Source of the DNA: Bolinopsis microptera
Lineage: Eukaryota > Ctenophora > Tentaculata > Lobata > Bolinopsidae
Assembly: GCF_026151205.1 (NCBI RefSeq)
Contig: NC_087076.1
Span: 22,624,828 to 22,688,827, forward strand
Length of the DNA: 64,000 nucleotides
Direction of reading: 5' to 3'
Position numbers and translations under genes: made by a program. Shown here one piece after another: positions 53,303 through 64,000 of the stretch. A model generated the notes under the pieces. That model was not told where the DNA came from, did no database searches, and saw only the letters and a list, made by a program, of their open reading frames with translations. Position 1 is the stretch's first letter. Every line of letters starts with the position of its first letter.

Positions 53303-54312
53303 GTCATACGTTGTATGACCCGCCGCGCACGAAGTGCGCGGCTCCCCCTGTAGCGTCGAAGACGCTACAGTGAAGCGGCAGTGAAGCGGCAGTGGGGGTC
53401 ACCGCGTGATACAAGGTTTATGTAAAACCGTTTTTTACGCTGCAAAACTATAAAAACCTTGTACCCCCATCGTTGTTTCATTATACCCCTGTAGAGTTTC
53501 TACGATACAATTACAGGGGGAGCTATTATAGCTGCGCAATTGTGCGCAGCGCGGCGGGTCATACAACGTATGACAATAAAACCAAAGTCACATGAAATTT
53601 TTGGGCGAGCGAATTAGTAAAAGCCAGCTCGGCATTTTGCCGCAATCTACGTGGTTGCGAGAAGAATTATTTGATGCGCGGCGCAGCCCAGTAGTGCATT
53701 GCGCTACAAGTAATTGTTCTACTTTATTGTATCCCAGAGTGGTCAGTGGTATTTGACGCACGTTACTGGGCGGCGCTCAGCCTGTCATTCCGCCGAATCT
53801 CTATTATGAACATAATAGCCTGAGGTCTCCAGGTAAGACGCACGTTATAATTGTTTATATTAGGCGTGCAGAATTTTAACAAGAATTTCAACAAAAATTT
53901 TGCCGCGGTTAAACCACGCACGATCAATTTTTCTAATTGCCAAACACCACTCTGGGATATACAATAAAGTAGAACAATTACTTGTAGAGCGATGCACTAC
54001 TAGACTGGACTGCGCCGCGCATCAAATAATTCTTCTCGCAACCACGTAGATCGCAGCAAAATGCACTATTGGGCCTTGCCGAACTGGCTTTTACTAATTC
54101 GCTGATTTGCTCGCCCAAAAATTTCATATGACTTTGGTTTTTATTGTCATACGTTGTATGACCCGCCGCGCACAGGTGCGCGGCTACCCTGTATCGTAGA
54201 AACTCTACAGGGGTATAGTGAAACGGCGATGGGGGTTACTGGGCGGCGCTCAGCCTTTCATTCCACCGAATCTTTATTCTTTATGAAACATAATAGCCTG
54301 GGGTCCCCAGGT
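53303..54312. repeat. Nested inverted and direct repeats
   Basis: Three copies of the palindromic tip GTCATACGTTGTATGAC followed by CCGCCGCGCAC lie at 53303 (+), 53574 (-) and 54146 (+). A long inverted pair spans 53464-53742 and 53947-54236. A direct pair beginning TTACTGGGCGGCGCTCAGCC spans 53763-53835 and 54236-54312. This looks like two or more related MITEs inserted in each other. Non-coding. Confidence 0.75.
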
Positions 54313-54525
54313 AACGATGGGGGTCACGACGTTCACATAGCCATGTGCCTACGCGTACTGCGTGACGCGCTTGTTTCACAAGTAGGATAGGCACATACAG
54401 ATCAGCACACATAAGATGGTACGTGTGCGCGCGCGCAGTGCTGACAATTGCGTCGTATTTAACCCCGGGTGCACGTACATCGTGTGCGATTATTTATACT
54501 TATCGAAGGCTATAAATGCCTCTTG

Positions 54526-55447
54526 TTTATTTTAATTTGGTATTGTTCACTTTTAGACGATAAAATACAGGAATTGCGGTATAATAATACGAATAATTAA
54601 GATTGTACGATCAAAATACATCACGAAACAGTATCAACTACCTCGCTACTTATCAACTTATACTATGTACTATGCGACAAAGATACACAATGCAATATTT
54701 ATATACTTATAGAATAAACGAAACACAGTATTCAGTATTTACTAGTACTACCCCGCTACTAGTAGTAGTACTACAACTTAATGCGACAAAGGTCAAAGAT
54801 ATTGTATAAAATATAACTAAATAAACAATACGGTGCCCATGCCTGAGCTTTATAAAACTGGAAACACTTCTCAGATTAATTATTTTGCTTCTCAAAAACA
54901 ATTACAAACTAACAATTTTCGACGTTAAACAGCTACATTAAACATTAACATTACACTTCACAATCCGAAAGAAAGGGGCTCGTCGACTTTATTTTAATTT
55001 GGTATTGTTCACTTTTAGACGATAAAATACAGGAATTGCGGTATAATAATACGAATAATTAAGATTGTACGATCAAAATACATCACGAAACAGTATCAAC
55101 TACCTCGCTACTTATCAACTTATACTATGTACTATGCGACAAAGATACACAATGCAATATTTATATACTTATAGAATAAACGAAACACAGTATTCAGTAT
55201 TTACTAGTACTACCCCGCTACTAGTAGTAGTACTACAACTTAATGCGACAAAGGTCAAAGATATTGTATAAAATATAACTAAATAAACAATACGGTGCCC
55301 ATGCCTGAGCTTTATAAAACTGGAAACACTTCTCAGATTAATTATTTTGCTTCTCAAAAACAATTACAAACTAACAATTTTCGACGTTAAACAGCTACAT
55401 TAAACATTAACATTACACTTCACAATCCGAAAGAAAGGGGCTCGTCG
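54526..55447. repeat. Perfect-looking 460-bp tandem duplication
   Basis: Copies at 54526-54985 and 54988-55447 are separated by AC. I saw no mismatch; the translated frames are identical. The unit contains a CTAGTAGTAGTACTAC microsatellite and no recognised gene. Confidence 0.9.
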
Positions 55448-55494
55448 CTGCAGGCCTGACTTTGACTTGATCCTGAAAAAGTACATGTCATTTA

Positions 55495-56055
55495 GGTACC
55501 GCGACAATTGTGAATTGACCCCCCGACAATTGACCCCCTATGTAATTACACTGGGGTCAATTGTCGCGAAATCTAGGGTTTAGTACGACAATTGGCCCCC
55601 CGAAAATTGACCCACCGACAATTGACCCCCTACCTATGTAATTAAACTAGGGTCAATTGTCGCGAAATCTAGGACTTAGTACGACAATTGACCCCCATGT
55701 AATTACACTGGGTCAATTGATCGGGTTAGGGTCAGGGTCAGAGTCAGAGTCAGTGGTCAGGGTCAGGGTCCTGGATCAGGGTCAGGGTCAGGGTCAGGGT
55801 CAGGGTCAGGGTCAGGGTCAGGGTCAGGGTTAGGCCTAGGGTTAGGGTTAGGGTTAGGGTCCTGGGTCAGGGTCAGGGTCAGGGTCAGGGTCAGGGTCAG
55901 GGTCAGGGTCAGGGTCAGGGTCAGGGTCAGGGTCAGGGTCAGGGTCAAGGTCAGGGTCAGGGTCAGGGTCAGGGTCAGGGTCAGGGTCAGGGTCAGGGTT
56001 AATTGTATTAAATTATATTGTCGGGGGGTTAATTGTCGGGGGGTAAATTGTCGCC
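55495..56055. repeat. TCAGGG/TTAGGG array framed by GACAATTGACCCCC repeats
   Basis: A ~265-bp array (55724-55998) of mostly GGGTCA with a short GGGTTA core. GACAATTGACCCCC units flank it on the left and their inverted form (GGGGGTTAATTGTCG) on the right. The flank unit itself contains GGGTCA in reverse complement, so the array may have grown from the flank rather than from telomeres. Confidence 0.85.
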
Positions 56056-56326
56056 CACCCGTCATTTAATGTAATTACATAATACTATATAATACATAAT
56101 ACAATGTAAATGTTGCTGTTACAAAATGTATAGCTAACATAAGCGAGCGTTCATGTATGACGTCAGCAGCCGAGGGAAAAGGGTATTTGGAAATGCTGAC
56201 GGTTGCTGACAGGAGGGGGAGGTATGAGCCTTGTTAACGTCAACAAAAATACGTGAATTCAAATCAATTTTATTAGCAATAAAACGTCACTAATTTCCTT
56301 AAAATTAGTACTCGAACTGAACTCTG
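56056..56326. other. No recognisable gene
   Basis: A short spacer between the TCAGGG array and the Penelope-like remnant; nothing distinctive. Confidence 0.35.
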
Positions 56327-57506
56327 GTGACCAACTGCTTAAATCAGTCACACACTAATTTTCCCTGCCTCATGCCTACTACTGGAAACTGTATCTCCAG
56401 ACAAGTGTCAGACGTTACTATGCATTGGTTGCTCTTCAAAAAGGTTAGCAAAAAGATAAAGAGTGCGACCCTGATAAACTTTTGGGAGAGATTCATCGAC
56501 GACATATTTGGAGTGTGGATGGGGACAGCGGGACAATTTACAATGTTTGTCGAATTGTTGAACAAACTGGCTAAATCAAACTGGCAGAACCATATAGAAT
56601 CAAGGTTAACTTTTTAGACCTTACCTTGAGCTTGGACTCAGAAAATCAGATCTGGTACAAGCTATTTAGAAAGGAAACAGATGCTAGGAACTACTTGAGA
56701 TCAGATACATATGTAGTTTCCAACCCCACCATGTGTAGAGGACCTGGGCGAACTAAAGGAGGATCTTGCCAGATGCGGACACAACAACAACGGTGACAAA
56801 CTAGAAGAAATCGAGCCGAAAGCAATACAGAGGTCTATTGAGAACCCAGGAAATCCAACCAGAGACACTGAGGATAAGACACAACAGAGCCTCGTATTTT
56901 CCGTACAACACTCTTGATAACATTAGTCTTACAAAGTTGGTTAAGAACTTAATCTGGTCATTAAGCTACTAGGTTAATGTTATGTGGGGATGTACGGATA
57001 GTATTTGCCACTAGGAAACACCCTTCAATCGGTAATACACTAGAAAAGAATCGACAACTGGGACAACTGGAAACCCTTGATGTAGGACAATTACAGAGGT
57101 GTAATGGACCTAGCTGCAAAATTTGCCCCGTCCTCTTTGACAAGGACTCAAAAGATCATGGGGGGGGGGGGGCCAATGACTACCAATGGAGACTTTTGGG
57201 GACTAATGGGGACTAAAAATCATGGGGACTAGAGGTCAACTCGTTGACGTAATTCACCATTTGTCCCCATAAGTCCCCAGAATTTTTGACAGTTATTTAT
57301 GGTTTTCAAGTTAGTTTAATAACGATACGATCGAGATGTTTTGTCCAAGATAAGAGTAGGATAAATCTAAATGGGGACTAATGGAGACTTTTGGGGACTA
57401 AAAATCATCTAAATGGGGACTAATGGAGACTTTTGGGGACTAAAAATCATGGGGACTCGGGGTAAAATCGTTGACGTAATTCCCCAAGTCCCCAAAAGTA
57501 GTCATT

Positions 57507-57540
<34 letters not shown>

Positions 57541-57715
57541 ATCATGGTCAACAACATAGAACTGGTGCTAGACGGAACTCTAAAATGCAAGGACAAGCAT
57601 GTTATCTACCTTATTGGTCATAATTATCACGGACATTACTTTCACACTGAAGACCTCAGCGTGAATAATTATGTCCGTGAAAATAATGTCTGTGGTATTA
57701 AGGTCCGTGAATAAT
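56327..57715 (+). mobile_element. Penelope-like element, broken, split by a MITE
   Basis: Penelope-type reverse transcriptase catalytic block (FWERFIDDIFGVW) and the following FLDLTLSLDS region, then the linker and GIY-YIG part (HPSIGNTLEKN, QRCNGPSCKICP, CKDKHVIYLIG). The order and motifs identify the family. The copy is incomplete and not intact, with multiple breaks. It was later split by the G/C-tipped MITE at 57160-57539. Confidence 0.75.
57160..57539. mobile_element. MITE with G13/C31 termini
   Basis: Starts with 13 G then CCAATGACTACC and ends with GTAGTCATTGG then 31 C. GATCAT flanks both sides (57154-57159, 57540-57545) as a 6-bp duplication, or GATCATGG if shared G are counted. The interior has repeated GGGGACTAATGGAGACTTTT blocks. 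Non-coding; the poly-proline frame is repeat translation. Shares G-run plus CCAATGAC with 29-170. Confidence 0.8.
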
Positions 57716-58552
57716 AAAGTCCGATAATTATTTCCATTAATTTTAGTGTGCGTCCCACATAGGCGTAGATATGTCTGTAGCCGATTACTATATTAGCTAA
57801 TTAGTATACTAGGACAAATATAATCACTCCTCAGTTACATTCTAGAGTTCAGAAAAAGAGTAAAAAACTGAATATTAAAAACTGGAGTTATTTCAATTTT
57901 AAAGAAGTCATTTTGGCTAGTATCCCGAACCGAGATATTATATGTGCAATTTTTTTCATGGACCGTTTCAATCCAGCTGCACAACAAAATTTGTTGTTTT
58001 CTTGATTTTTTATGTATGGTGTAAAACAGTGTAGAGAAGTGTACGATCGAAGAATATTTCCAGATTTAAACATGTAACAATTGTTGTTTAAATGCTACCT
58101 GAAGCTGTTCAAATGAAATTGAACTGGGAGAATCGAGAAGATTACAAGTCACAGCTACGTACAACAATCAGGGTCAGGAATGAAAAGGGATACGTAGATA
58201 GAGTTCCTTATAATCCCTGACTACGACAGGGAGCTGAAGGCAGATCTGGGAGGGTCTGGGCACAATATTATATTGCTATTATATTATCATCTGCACACTT
58301 ATACTTTAACTTAGCTTAAACTAATTACAACACTACAAATCCATTACATTTATTGAGGATATGAGTATGACGTAGTTATGTCGATACGTTATTCAACTAT
58401 TTATTTCTATTAGAATCTGTCTTCACTAAGTCTATTTAGAGACAATCAGAAATTTGAATCATTTATCAAGACATTATACTTATACATCACAAAACCTCCG
58501 ACTTGATTTACAACTTAACTTCACAAACACTAATCATATAATACAAACTTAC
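57716..58552. other. Spacer with one dispersed repeat
   Basis: AT-rich. About 58320-58355 repeats the 38-bp stretch of 38067-38105. No gene recognised. Confidence 0.35.
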
Positions 58553-58645
58553 TCTGTCGGTTATCATATTATAATTCAAGGCAACATTAGCGTCCGTGAA
58601 TTGATCTCTGCAGGAGCCCTCCCTTACTAAAACTTGTGTCTTCAT
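58553..58645 (-). CDS. Candidate exon, 31 codons
   Basis: Acceptor ACGGCAG|ATG and a strong donor AGA|GTAAGT frame a phase-0 exon reading MKTQVLVREGSCRDQF and then TDANVALNYNMITDR. The composition looks like an extracellular segment. It could be an upstream exon of the adhesion GPCR at 41051-51848 (same strand) or of another gene. Confidence 0.4.
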
Positions 58646-59433
58646 CTGCCGTATTACTTGGGAATATCGCCGGTCTCAGCTTCAAACATAAAGGTATGAT
58701 ATTCAATAGACGCCGCTCTGCAAACGTCACCTTATCACCTACCTGAAACAGATTTTAAGATAAGCAACTAAATAAAGATTCGTTGAGATTCTGAGTTTCT
58801 GCCCTGACGGCTAACCAAATAAAATTTGGTCGGACAGACTCATCTCGCATATAAGGAAAAGCAGCTGAGGTTTAAGATATTTACCTTCTTTCAGATTTCT
58901 TTTTTAGACTGAACTAAACTTTAAACGATAACCTCTGAATGATCTGAACAACTAACTTTAAGGACATCGATCCTAAGAAATGGCCGTTTTTAAAAGCTTT
59001 AAAAAATTTCAAAGGGTCTACACAATGTCAATAACGCGCGGCCGGCTGGCGCTAGATATTGTAAAAGGCTTACGATATTTTCCTTTATTCATCAGAAAGT
59101 CAATGTGGCAGACATAAAGAGCTAAAACTCTGTCAAAGCTTCTAGATCAATCTTTCGATACTGTTTAGGCGGGAACTACAGGAGGTGCTATTTTCAGGTC
59201 CGTCTAGATCTCTGATAGGAAAGGTTAGTGGATCACTGGATCCGTCCCTGAAGTGAAACAAATGTTACTATCTTGCAAATGTTAACCATTTTATTTCGAT
59301 TAGAATCGAATTTAACATACTTAAACTTGATATGATGTAATAATGAGGTACGTGTAAAAATCAAGGGTATCCCTCGAGCCAGTTCAGCTTGTGTAATATA
59401 ACAAAATAAATAGGGAAAAATAAGGGAGAGTAC
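58646..59433. other. Presumed intron or spacer
   Basis: No conserved ORF or repeat stands out; a short CG-rich patch is at about 59030-59055. Confidence 0.3.
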
Positions 59434-59510
59434 CTGGTGCCATGCTGTGTCAACAGAAGCGCTGAGGATAAATTCAGTGAGCATTAGTTGGAAAGGATTG
59501 TCATCAGTTA
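59434..59510 (-). CDS. Candidate exon, 25 codons
   Basis: Acceptor CACACAG and donor CAG|GTACTC frame TDDNPFQLMLTEFI and then LSASVDTAWHQ. It starts in phase 1 and ends in phase 0, so it could splice to the phase-0 exon at 58645. It is supported only by splice signals and composition. Confidence 0.35.
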
Positions 59511-60089
59511 CTGTGTGAGTTAGTGTTGTGGTGGACGAAAGGATAAGCCGCTGATCAGGGATATAGGCCCCTCCTCACGAACCCTCTGCTGTGTTGGCGC
59601 AACGAGTGAGACTTTGGGTTGGTCAAAAGATGTGATGGTCCCGTCAAGTCTTGGCGAAACTCAACATAGGTCAGATAAGTAGAAAACAATGCCATTGGAA
59701 AACTCTATCCAATGCAATAGTCACATTATAGTCATTTCTAGAAAAAAAAAAACCTGGTTAATGTTGTTTAATGTGAGAGAATAAGATAAAAGAGTCGACC
59801 AATTTTTGTCAGTGTAAATATTGTCAAACAGCGGGCTCCAAAATCGTCTAGGGGGAAAGAGCCCTGAATATCAGCTATCTGCCTTAGTACCTTGGCTCTA
59901 AAGTCTAAATTATGCAGCGATGACGACATAAAAAGTCGCTGTATCATGGCAAATCTTGCTTTGTCAGAACTAAAAGAAGGTTTAGGAGCAAAGTAAATAT
60001 CAGACTTAAGATATGAAAGCACAGAAAGACTGAGTCAAATGTACAATTGTAGCTGCTGTCAGCTATTCTGCATCAAATAAAATATTAAG
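59511..60089. other. No recognisable gene
   Basis: An 84-codon minus-strand frame at 59768-60022 has no recognisable motif. Otherwise nothing stands out. Confidence 0.3.
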
Positions 60090-60633
60090 GGGCCATCTAC
60101 TTAGGACGTCCAGCAAAAAGGGAGGGGGAGGTGGTTTTGGAATTTCGGACAAATCCGGACAGTGATAGGGAGTGGTTTCTGAAAATCCGGACGTCCGGAA
60201 ATTTTGGCAGAATTAACGAAAAAGTCGCATTTATTTCAACTCTTTGACACTAATTACTCAGTAAGTTTAGATCCCTGTATTTTGAACGAGAAGTCGTTTC
60301 CCAGAGCAGCTCATGAGAGCCGAGACACAACTCGCATATTCTGCTACTGCCTTAAAACTTATTCCATTGGATGGCTACCTACTTAAGTACCTTAATGTAA
60401 CTGTGCTAAACTTGTTCGACACTAAATGTATTATTGTCTATTCTAAGTGACTACACATTTTAATAACAATGAATTTGAGTTGGTTTTATTTGTACTCTTT
60501 AAAGTAGCTGGAAATCCGGACGTCCGGGGGAGGGGGTTTGAAAATTCGGACACACCCGGACAGGGGGAGGGGGTGCTCCCCGGGGGTGGTCTGAAAATCT
60601 GCAATTTTGACGGACGTCCCAAGTAGATGGCCC
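60090..60633. mobile_element. MITE with GGGCCATCTACTT ends
   Basis: The left end GGGCCATCTACTTAGGACGT and the right end's reverse complement GGGCCATCTACTTGGGACGT form ~22-bp terminal repeats. Subterminal CCGGACGTCCGG palindromes and G-rich GGGGGAGGGGG tracts occur inside both ends. About 540 bp, non-coding. No target duplication decided. Confidence 0.75.
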
Positions 60634-61009
60634 ATAAAGTCTAAACAAAAGTTCTCAAAACGTACACAACGAGAGAGTGTCGACCTACATGTCAATGAAA
60701 CAGACTGTTTCACTGTTTGAGACAACACGTGTGTTTGCGCGCAATTCTGGAATAATCCGAGAGATGAACTGTAGCGAGTGTAACCTTAGTGTGCAGATGA
60801 GTGTGTACTTCGATGTATACTATTTCTGCACGTACAGGATCCTTTGTAAGGGGTCATTCACATATTTAGTTATCACTCACTTTGCTAACCAATACAGCAA
60901 TACTGGGGTAGGTTCACTGATAGTGTTTCTCAGAGATATAGATGGCTGTAAATTATGCTAATAAATATATAAAAATAAATATGGTCAAATGTTAAACAAT
61001 GAGATGATT
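60634..61009. other. No recognisable gene
   Basis: A 94-codon plus-strand frame at 60677-60961 is open but matches nothing I know and lacks a recognisable domain. Confidence 0.3.
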
Positions 61010-61245
61010 TAAGAGAAGCAAATATTAGTGGACTGAAATTATAATCTGATAAAGTGCAGCTGTGAACTCAAATGTATAAAACAAACTCACAATTCGGATC
61101 GAACAGTTTAAAATGAAACACAATAAGACAGAGTAATTGGTAAAATGTTAAACAATAAGCTGTTTTAAGACAAGAAAATATTAGTCGACTGAAATTATGA
61201 TCTGATAAAGTGCAATGTGAACTCAAATGTATAAAACAACAGATC
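61010..61245. repeat. ~150-bp direct repeat, two copies
   Basis: AAATATTAGTGGACTGAAAT ... TGTATAAAACAA at about 61020-61085 recurs at about 61170-61237. It precedes the satellite and may be a diverged edge of it. Confidence 0.65.
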
Positions 61246-61289
61246 GAACAGTATACAATAGTACATTTAACAAATGTACTATTGCAAAT

Positions 61290-64000
61290 GACAAAAGTGT
61301 AATAAGGTAACTGGTAACAAGTCTGCTGGTTATTCAAAATTTAACATTAAAATATGTCCCGGCCCTTTGAATCATCCGCCGAATGATCAACTGAATGATT
61401 GCAACAGACAAAGAAACAAGCAAAATTTGTTAAATGGAGTGCATGATCAAAGAAGGTATATTAGCTCCCTACAAAAATCTAATCCAATGAGAAAATAAAT
61501 CTAAAGTCCAATTGCAAATGACAAAAGTGTAGTAAGGTAACTGCAGGTAACAAGTCTGCTGGTTATTGAGAATTTAACATTAAAATATGTCCCGGCCCTT
61601 TGAATCATCCGCCGAATGATCAACTGAATGATTGAAACAAACAAAGGAACAAGCAAAATTTGTTAAATGGAGTGCATGATCAAAGAAGGTATATTAGCTC
61701 CCTACAAAAATCTAATCCAATGAAAAAATAAATCCAAAGTCCAATTGCAAATGACAAAAGTGTAGTAAGGTAACTGGTAACAAGTCTGCTGGTTATTGAG
61801 AATTTAACATTAAAATATGTCCCGGCCCTTTGAATCATCCGCCGAATGATTGCAACAGACAAAGAAACAAGCAAAATTTGTTAAATGGAGTGCATGATCA
61901 AAGAAGGTATATTAGCTCCCTACAAAAATCTAATCCAATGAGAAAATAAATCTAAAGTCCAATTGCAAAAGACAAAAGTGTAGCAAGGTAACTGCAGGTA
62001 ACAAGTCTGCTGGTTATTGAGAATTTAACAATAAAATATGTCCCGGCCCTTTGAATCATCCGCCGAATGATCAACTGAATGATTGCAACAAACAAACGAA
62101 CAAGCAAAATTTGTTAAATGGAGTGCATGATCAAAGAAGGTATATTAGCTCCCTACAAAAATCTAATCCAATGAGAAAATAAATCCAAAGTCCAATTGCA
62201 AATGACAAAAGTGTAGTAAGGTAACTGGTAACAAGTCTGCTGGTTATTGAGAATTTAACATTAAAATATGTCCCGGCCCTTTGAATCATCCGCCGAATGA
62301 TCAACCGAATGATTGCAACAGACAAAGAAACAAGCAAAATTTGTTAAATGGAGTGCATGATCAAAGAAGGTATATATTAGCTCCCTACAAAAATCTAATC
62401 CAATGAGAAAATAAATCTAAAGTCCAATTGCAAAAGACAAAAGTGTAGCAAGGTAACTGCAGGTAACAAGTCTGCTGGTTATTGAGAATTTAACATTAAA
62501 ATATGTCCCGGCCCTTTGGATCATCCGCCGAATGATCAACCGAATGATTGCAACAGACAAAGAAACAAGCAAAATTTGTTAAATGGAGTGCATGATCAAA
62601 GAAGGTATATATTAGCTCCCTACAAAAATCTAATCCAATGAGAAAATAAATCCAAAGTCCAATTGCAAATGACAAAAGTGTAGTAAGGTAACTGGTAACA
62701 AGTCTGCTGGTTATTGAGAATTTAACATTAAAATATGTCCCGGCCCTTTGAATCATCCGCCGAATGATCAACCGAATGATTGCAACAAACAAAGGAACAA
62801 GCAAAATTTGTTAAATGGAGTGCATGATCAAAAAAGGTATATTAGCTCCCTACAAAAATCTAATCCAATGAGAAAATAAATCTAAAGTCCAATTGCAAAA
62901 GACAAAAGTGTAGCAAGGTAACTGCAGGTAACAAGTCTGCTGGTTATTGAGAATTTAACATTAAAATATGTCCCGGCCCTTTGAATCATCCGCCGAATGA
63001 TCAACTGAATGATTGCAACAAACAAAGGAACAAGCAAAATTTGTTAAATGGAGTGCATGATCAAAGAAGGTATATTAGCTCCCTACAAAAATCTAATCCA
63101 ATGAGAAAATAAATCTAAAGTCCAATTGCAAAAGACAAAAGTGTAGCAAGGTAACTGCAGGTAACAAGTCTGCTGGTTATTGAGAATTTAACATTAAAAT
63201 ATGTCCCGGCCCTTTGAATCATCCGCCGAATGATCAACTGAATGATTGCAACAAACAAAGGAACAAGCAAAATTTGTTAAATGGAGTGCATGATCAAAGA
63301 AGGTATATTAGCTCCCTACAAAAATCTAATCCAATGAGAAAATAAATCTAAAGTCCAATTGCAAAAGACAAAAGTGTAGCAAGGTAACTGCAGGTAACAA
63401 GTCTGCTGGTTATTGAGAATTTAACATTAAAATATGTCCCGGCCCTTTGAATCATCCGCCGAATGATCAACTGAATGATTGCAACAAACAAAGGAACAAG
63501 CAAAATTTGTTAAATGGAGTGCATGATCAAAGAAGGTATATTAGCTCCCTACAAAAATCTAATCCAATGAGAAAATAAATCTAAAGTCCAATTGCAAATG
63601 ACAAAAGTGTAGCAAGGTAACTGCAGGTAACAAGTCTGCTGGTTATTGAGAATTTAACATTAAAATATGTCCCGGCCCTTTGAATCATCCGCCGAATGAT
63701 CAACTGAATGATTGCAACAAACAAAGGAACAAGCAAAATTTGTTAAATGGAGTGCATGATCAAAGAAGGTATATTAGCTCCCTACAAAAATCTAATCCAA
63801 TGAGAAAATAAATCTAAAGTCCAATTGCAAATGACAAAAGTGTAGCAAGGTAACTGCAGGTAACAAGTCTGCTGGTTATTGAGAATTTAACATTAAAATA
63901 TGTCCCGGCCCTTTGGATCATCCGCCGAATGATCAACCGAATGATTGCAACAGATAAAGAAACAAGCAAAATTTGTTAAATGGAGTGCATGATCAAAGAA
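61290..64000. repeat. 233-bp satellite, ~12 copies, open at the right edge
   Basis: The landmark TGTCCCGGCCCTTTG falls at 61355, 61589, 61819, 62039, 62269, 62504, 62736, 62969, 63202, 63435, 63668 and 63901. The last five intervals are exactly 233 bp, so copies are most uniform to the right. Each unit has TCATCCGCCGAATGATCAAC. Odd and even units differ slightly at the left (AACTGGTAAC versus AACTGCAGGTAAC), hinting at a former dimer. The open frames on minus are repeat translation. Confidence 0.95.

Noticed and set aside
55724-55998. True chromosome end or functional telomere
   Set aside because: Unique and gene-like sequence continues on both sides, and the main repeat is GGGTCA rather than GGGTTA.
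55763-56065. LTLTLT/DPDPDP protein
   Set aside because: Translation of the GGGTCA/GGGTTA array only.
1-64000. LTR retrotransposon, retrovirus or Polinton copies
   Set aside because: I saw no LTR pairs, gag/integrase motifs or Polinton genes. Reverse transcriptases here are LINE or Penelope type.

Overview
This window is animal (metazoan) genomic DNA from an invertebrate. It is AT-rich, intron-bearing and very full of repeats. A cnidarian or similar early-branching animal is my best guess. The reasons are two intronless rhodopsin-like receptors of an expanded, DRY-less family, an adhesion GPCR gene, CR1-, RTE- and Penelope-type retroelements, and many MITEs. No sequence here names the species. 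I see no bacterial operons, rRNA, tRNA or CRISPR array.

Layout. 0-4.6 kb: a G/C-tipped MITE, a 42-bp minisatellite, a fossil LINE interrupted by a Penelope-like fragment with a 14-bp target duplication, and a ~178-bp tandem repeat. 4.6-13.4 kb: a near-complete LINE on the minus strand. Its ORF1 fuses an AlkB-like 2-oxoglutarate/Fe(II) dioxygenase to an SGNH esterase, and its ORF2 is a hydrophobic segment, an NPGP motif, an APE endonuclease and a reverse transcriptase. A 3.15-kb TIR element sits inside the start of ORF2. 14.6-17.8 kb: an intact-looking RTE-like LINE on minus. 20.1-21.1 kb: a class A GPCR on minus. 22.7-25.4 kb: an A-B-A'-B' inverted-repeat structure holding two copies of a cloverleaf-like hairpin cluster. 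25.4-29.4 kb: MITEs and a 40-bp minisatellite. 29.9-36.1 kb: a second copy of the AlkB-esterase LINE on plus. 36.2-37.4 kb: a second GPCR on plus.

39.8-51.9 kb and possibly further: an adhesion GPCR gene on minus. I could place nine exons, covering the GAIN region, the GPS cleavage motif, all seven transmembrane helices and the C-tail. Its 7-kb intron holds a 5'-truncated CR1-like LINE and a 4.1-kb TIR element with 11-bp subterminal repeats, which itself carries an ORF1-only LINE derivative. 51.9-56.1 kb: repeats of several kinds, including a GCGATTAT-rich field, CCGTCT microsatellite, nested inverted repeats, a 460-bp tandem duplication and a TCAGGG/TTAGGG array. 56.3-57.7 kb: a second Penelope-like remnant split by a G/C-tipped MITE. 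58.5-59.5 kb: two candidate upstream exons. 61.3-64 kb: a 233-bp satellite running off the right edge.

Host genes supported: two class A GPCRs, one adhesion GPCR and one unrecognised 375-residue ORF. The most unusual item is the LINE family. Two diverged copies both keep the AlkB iron ligands (HxD...H) and the RYSLSFR motif next to an esterase domain in ORF1, upstream of the EN-RT ORF2. My inference is a retrotransposon carrying its own nucleic-acid demethylase, comparable to the AlkB domains of some plant RNA viruses.
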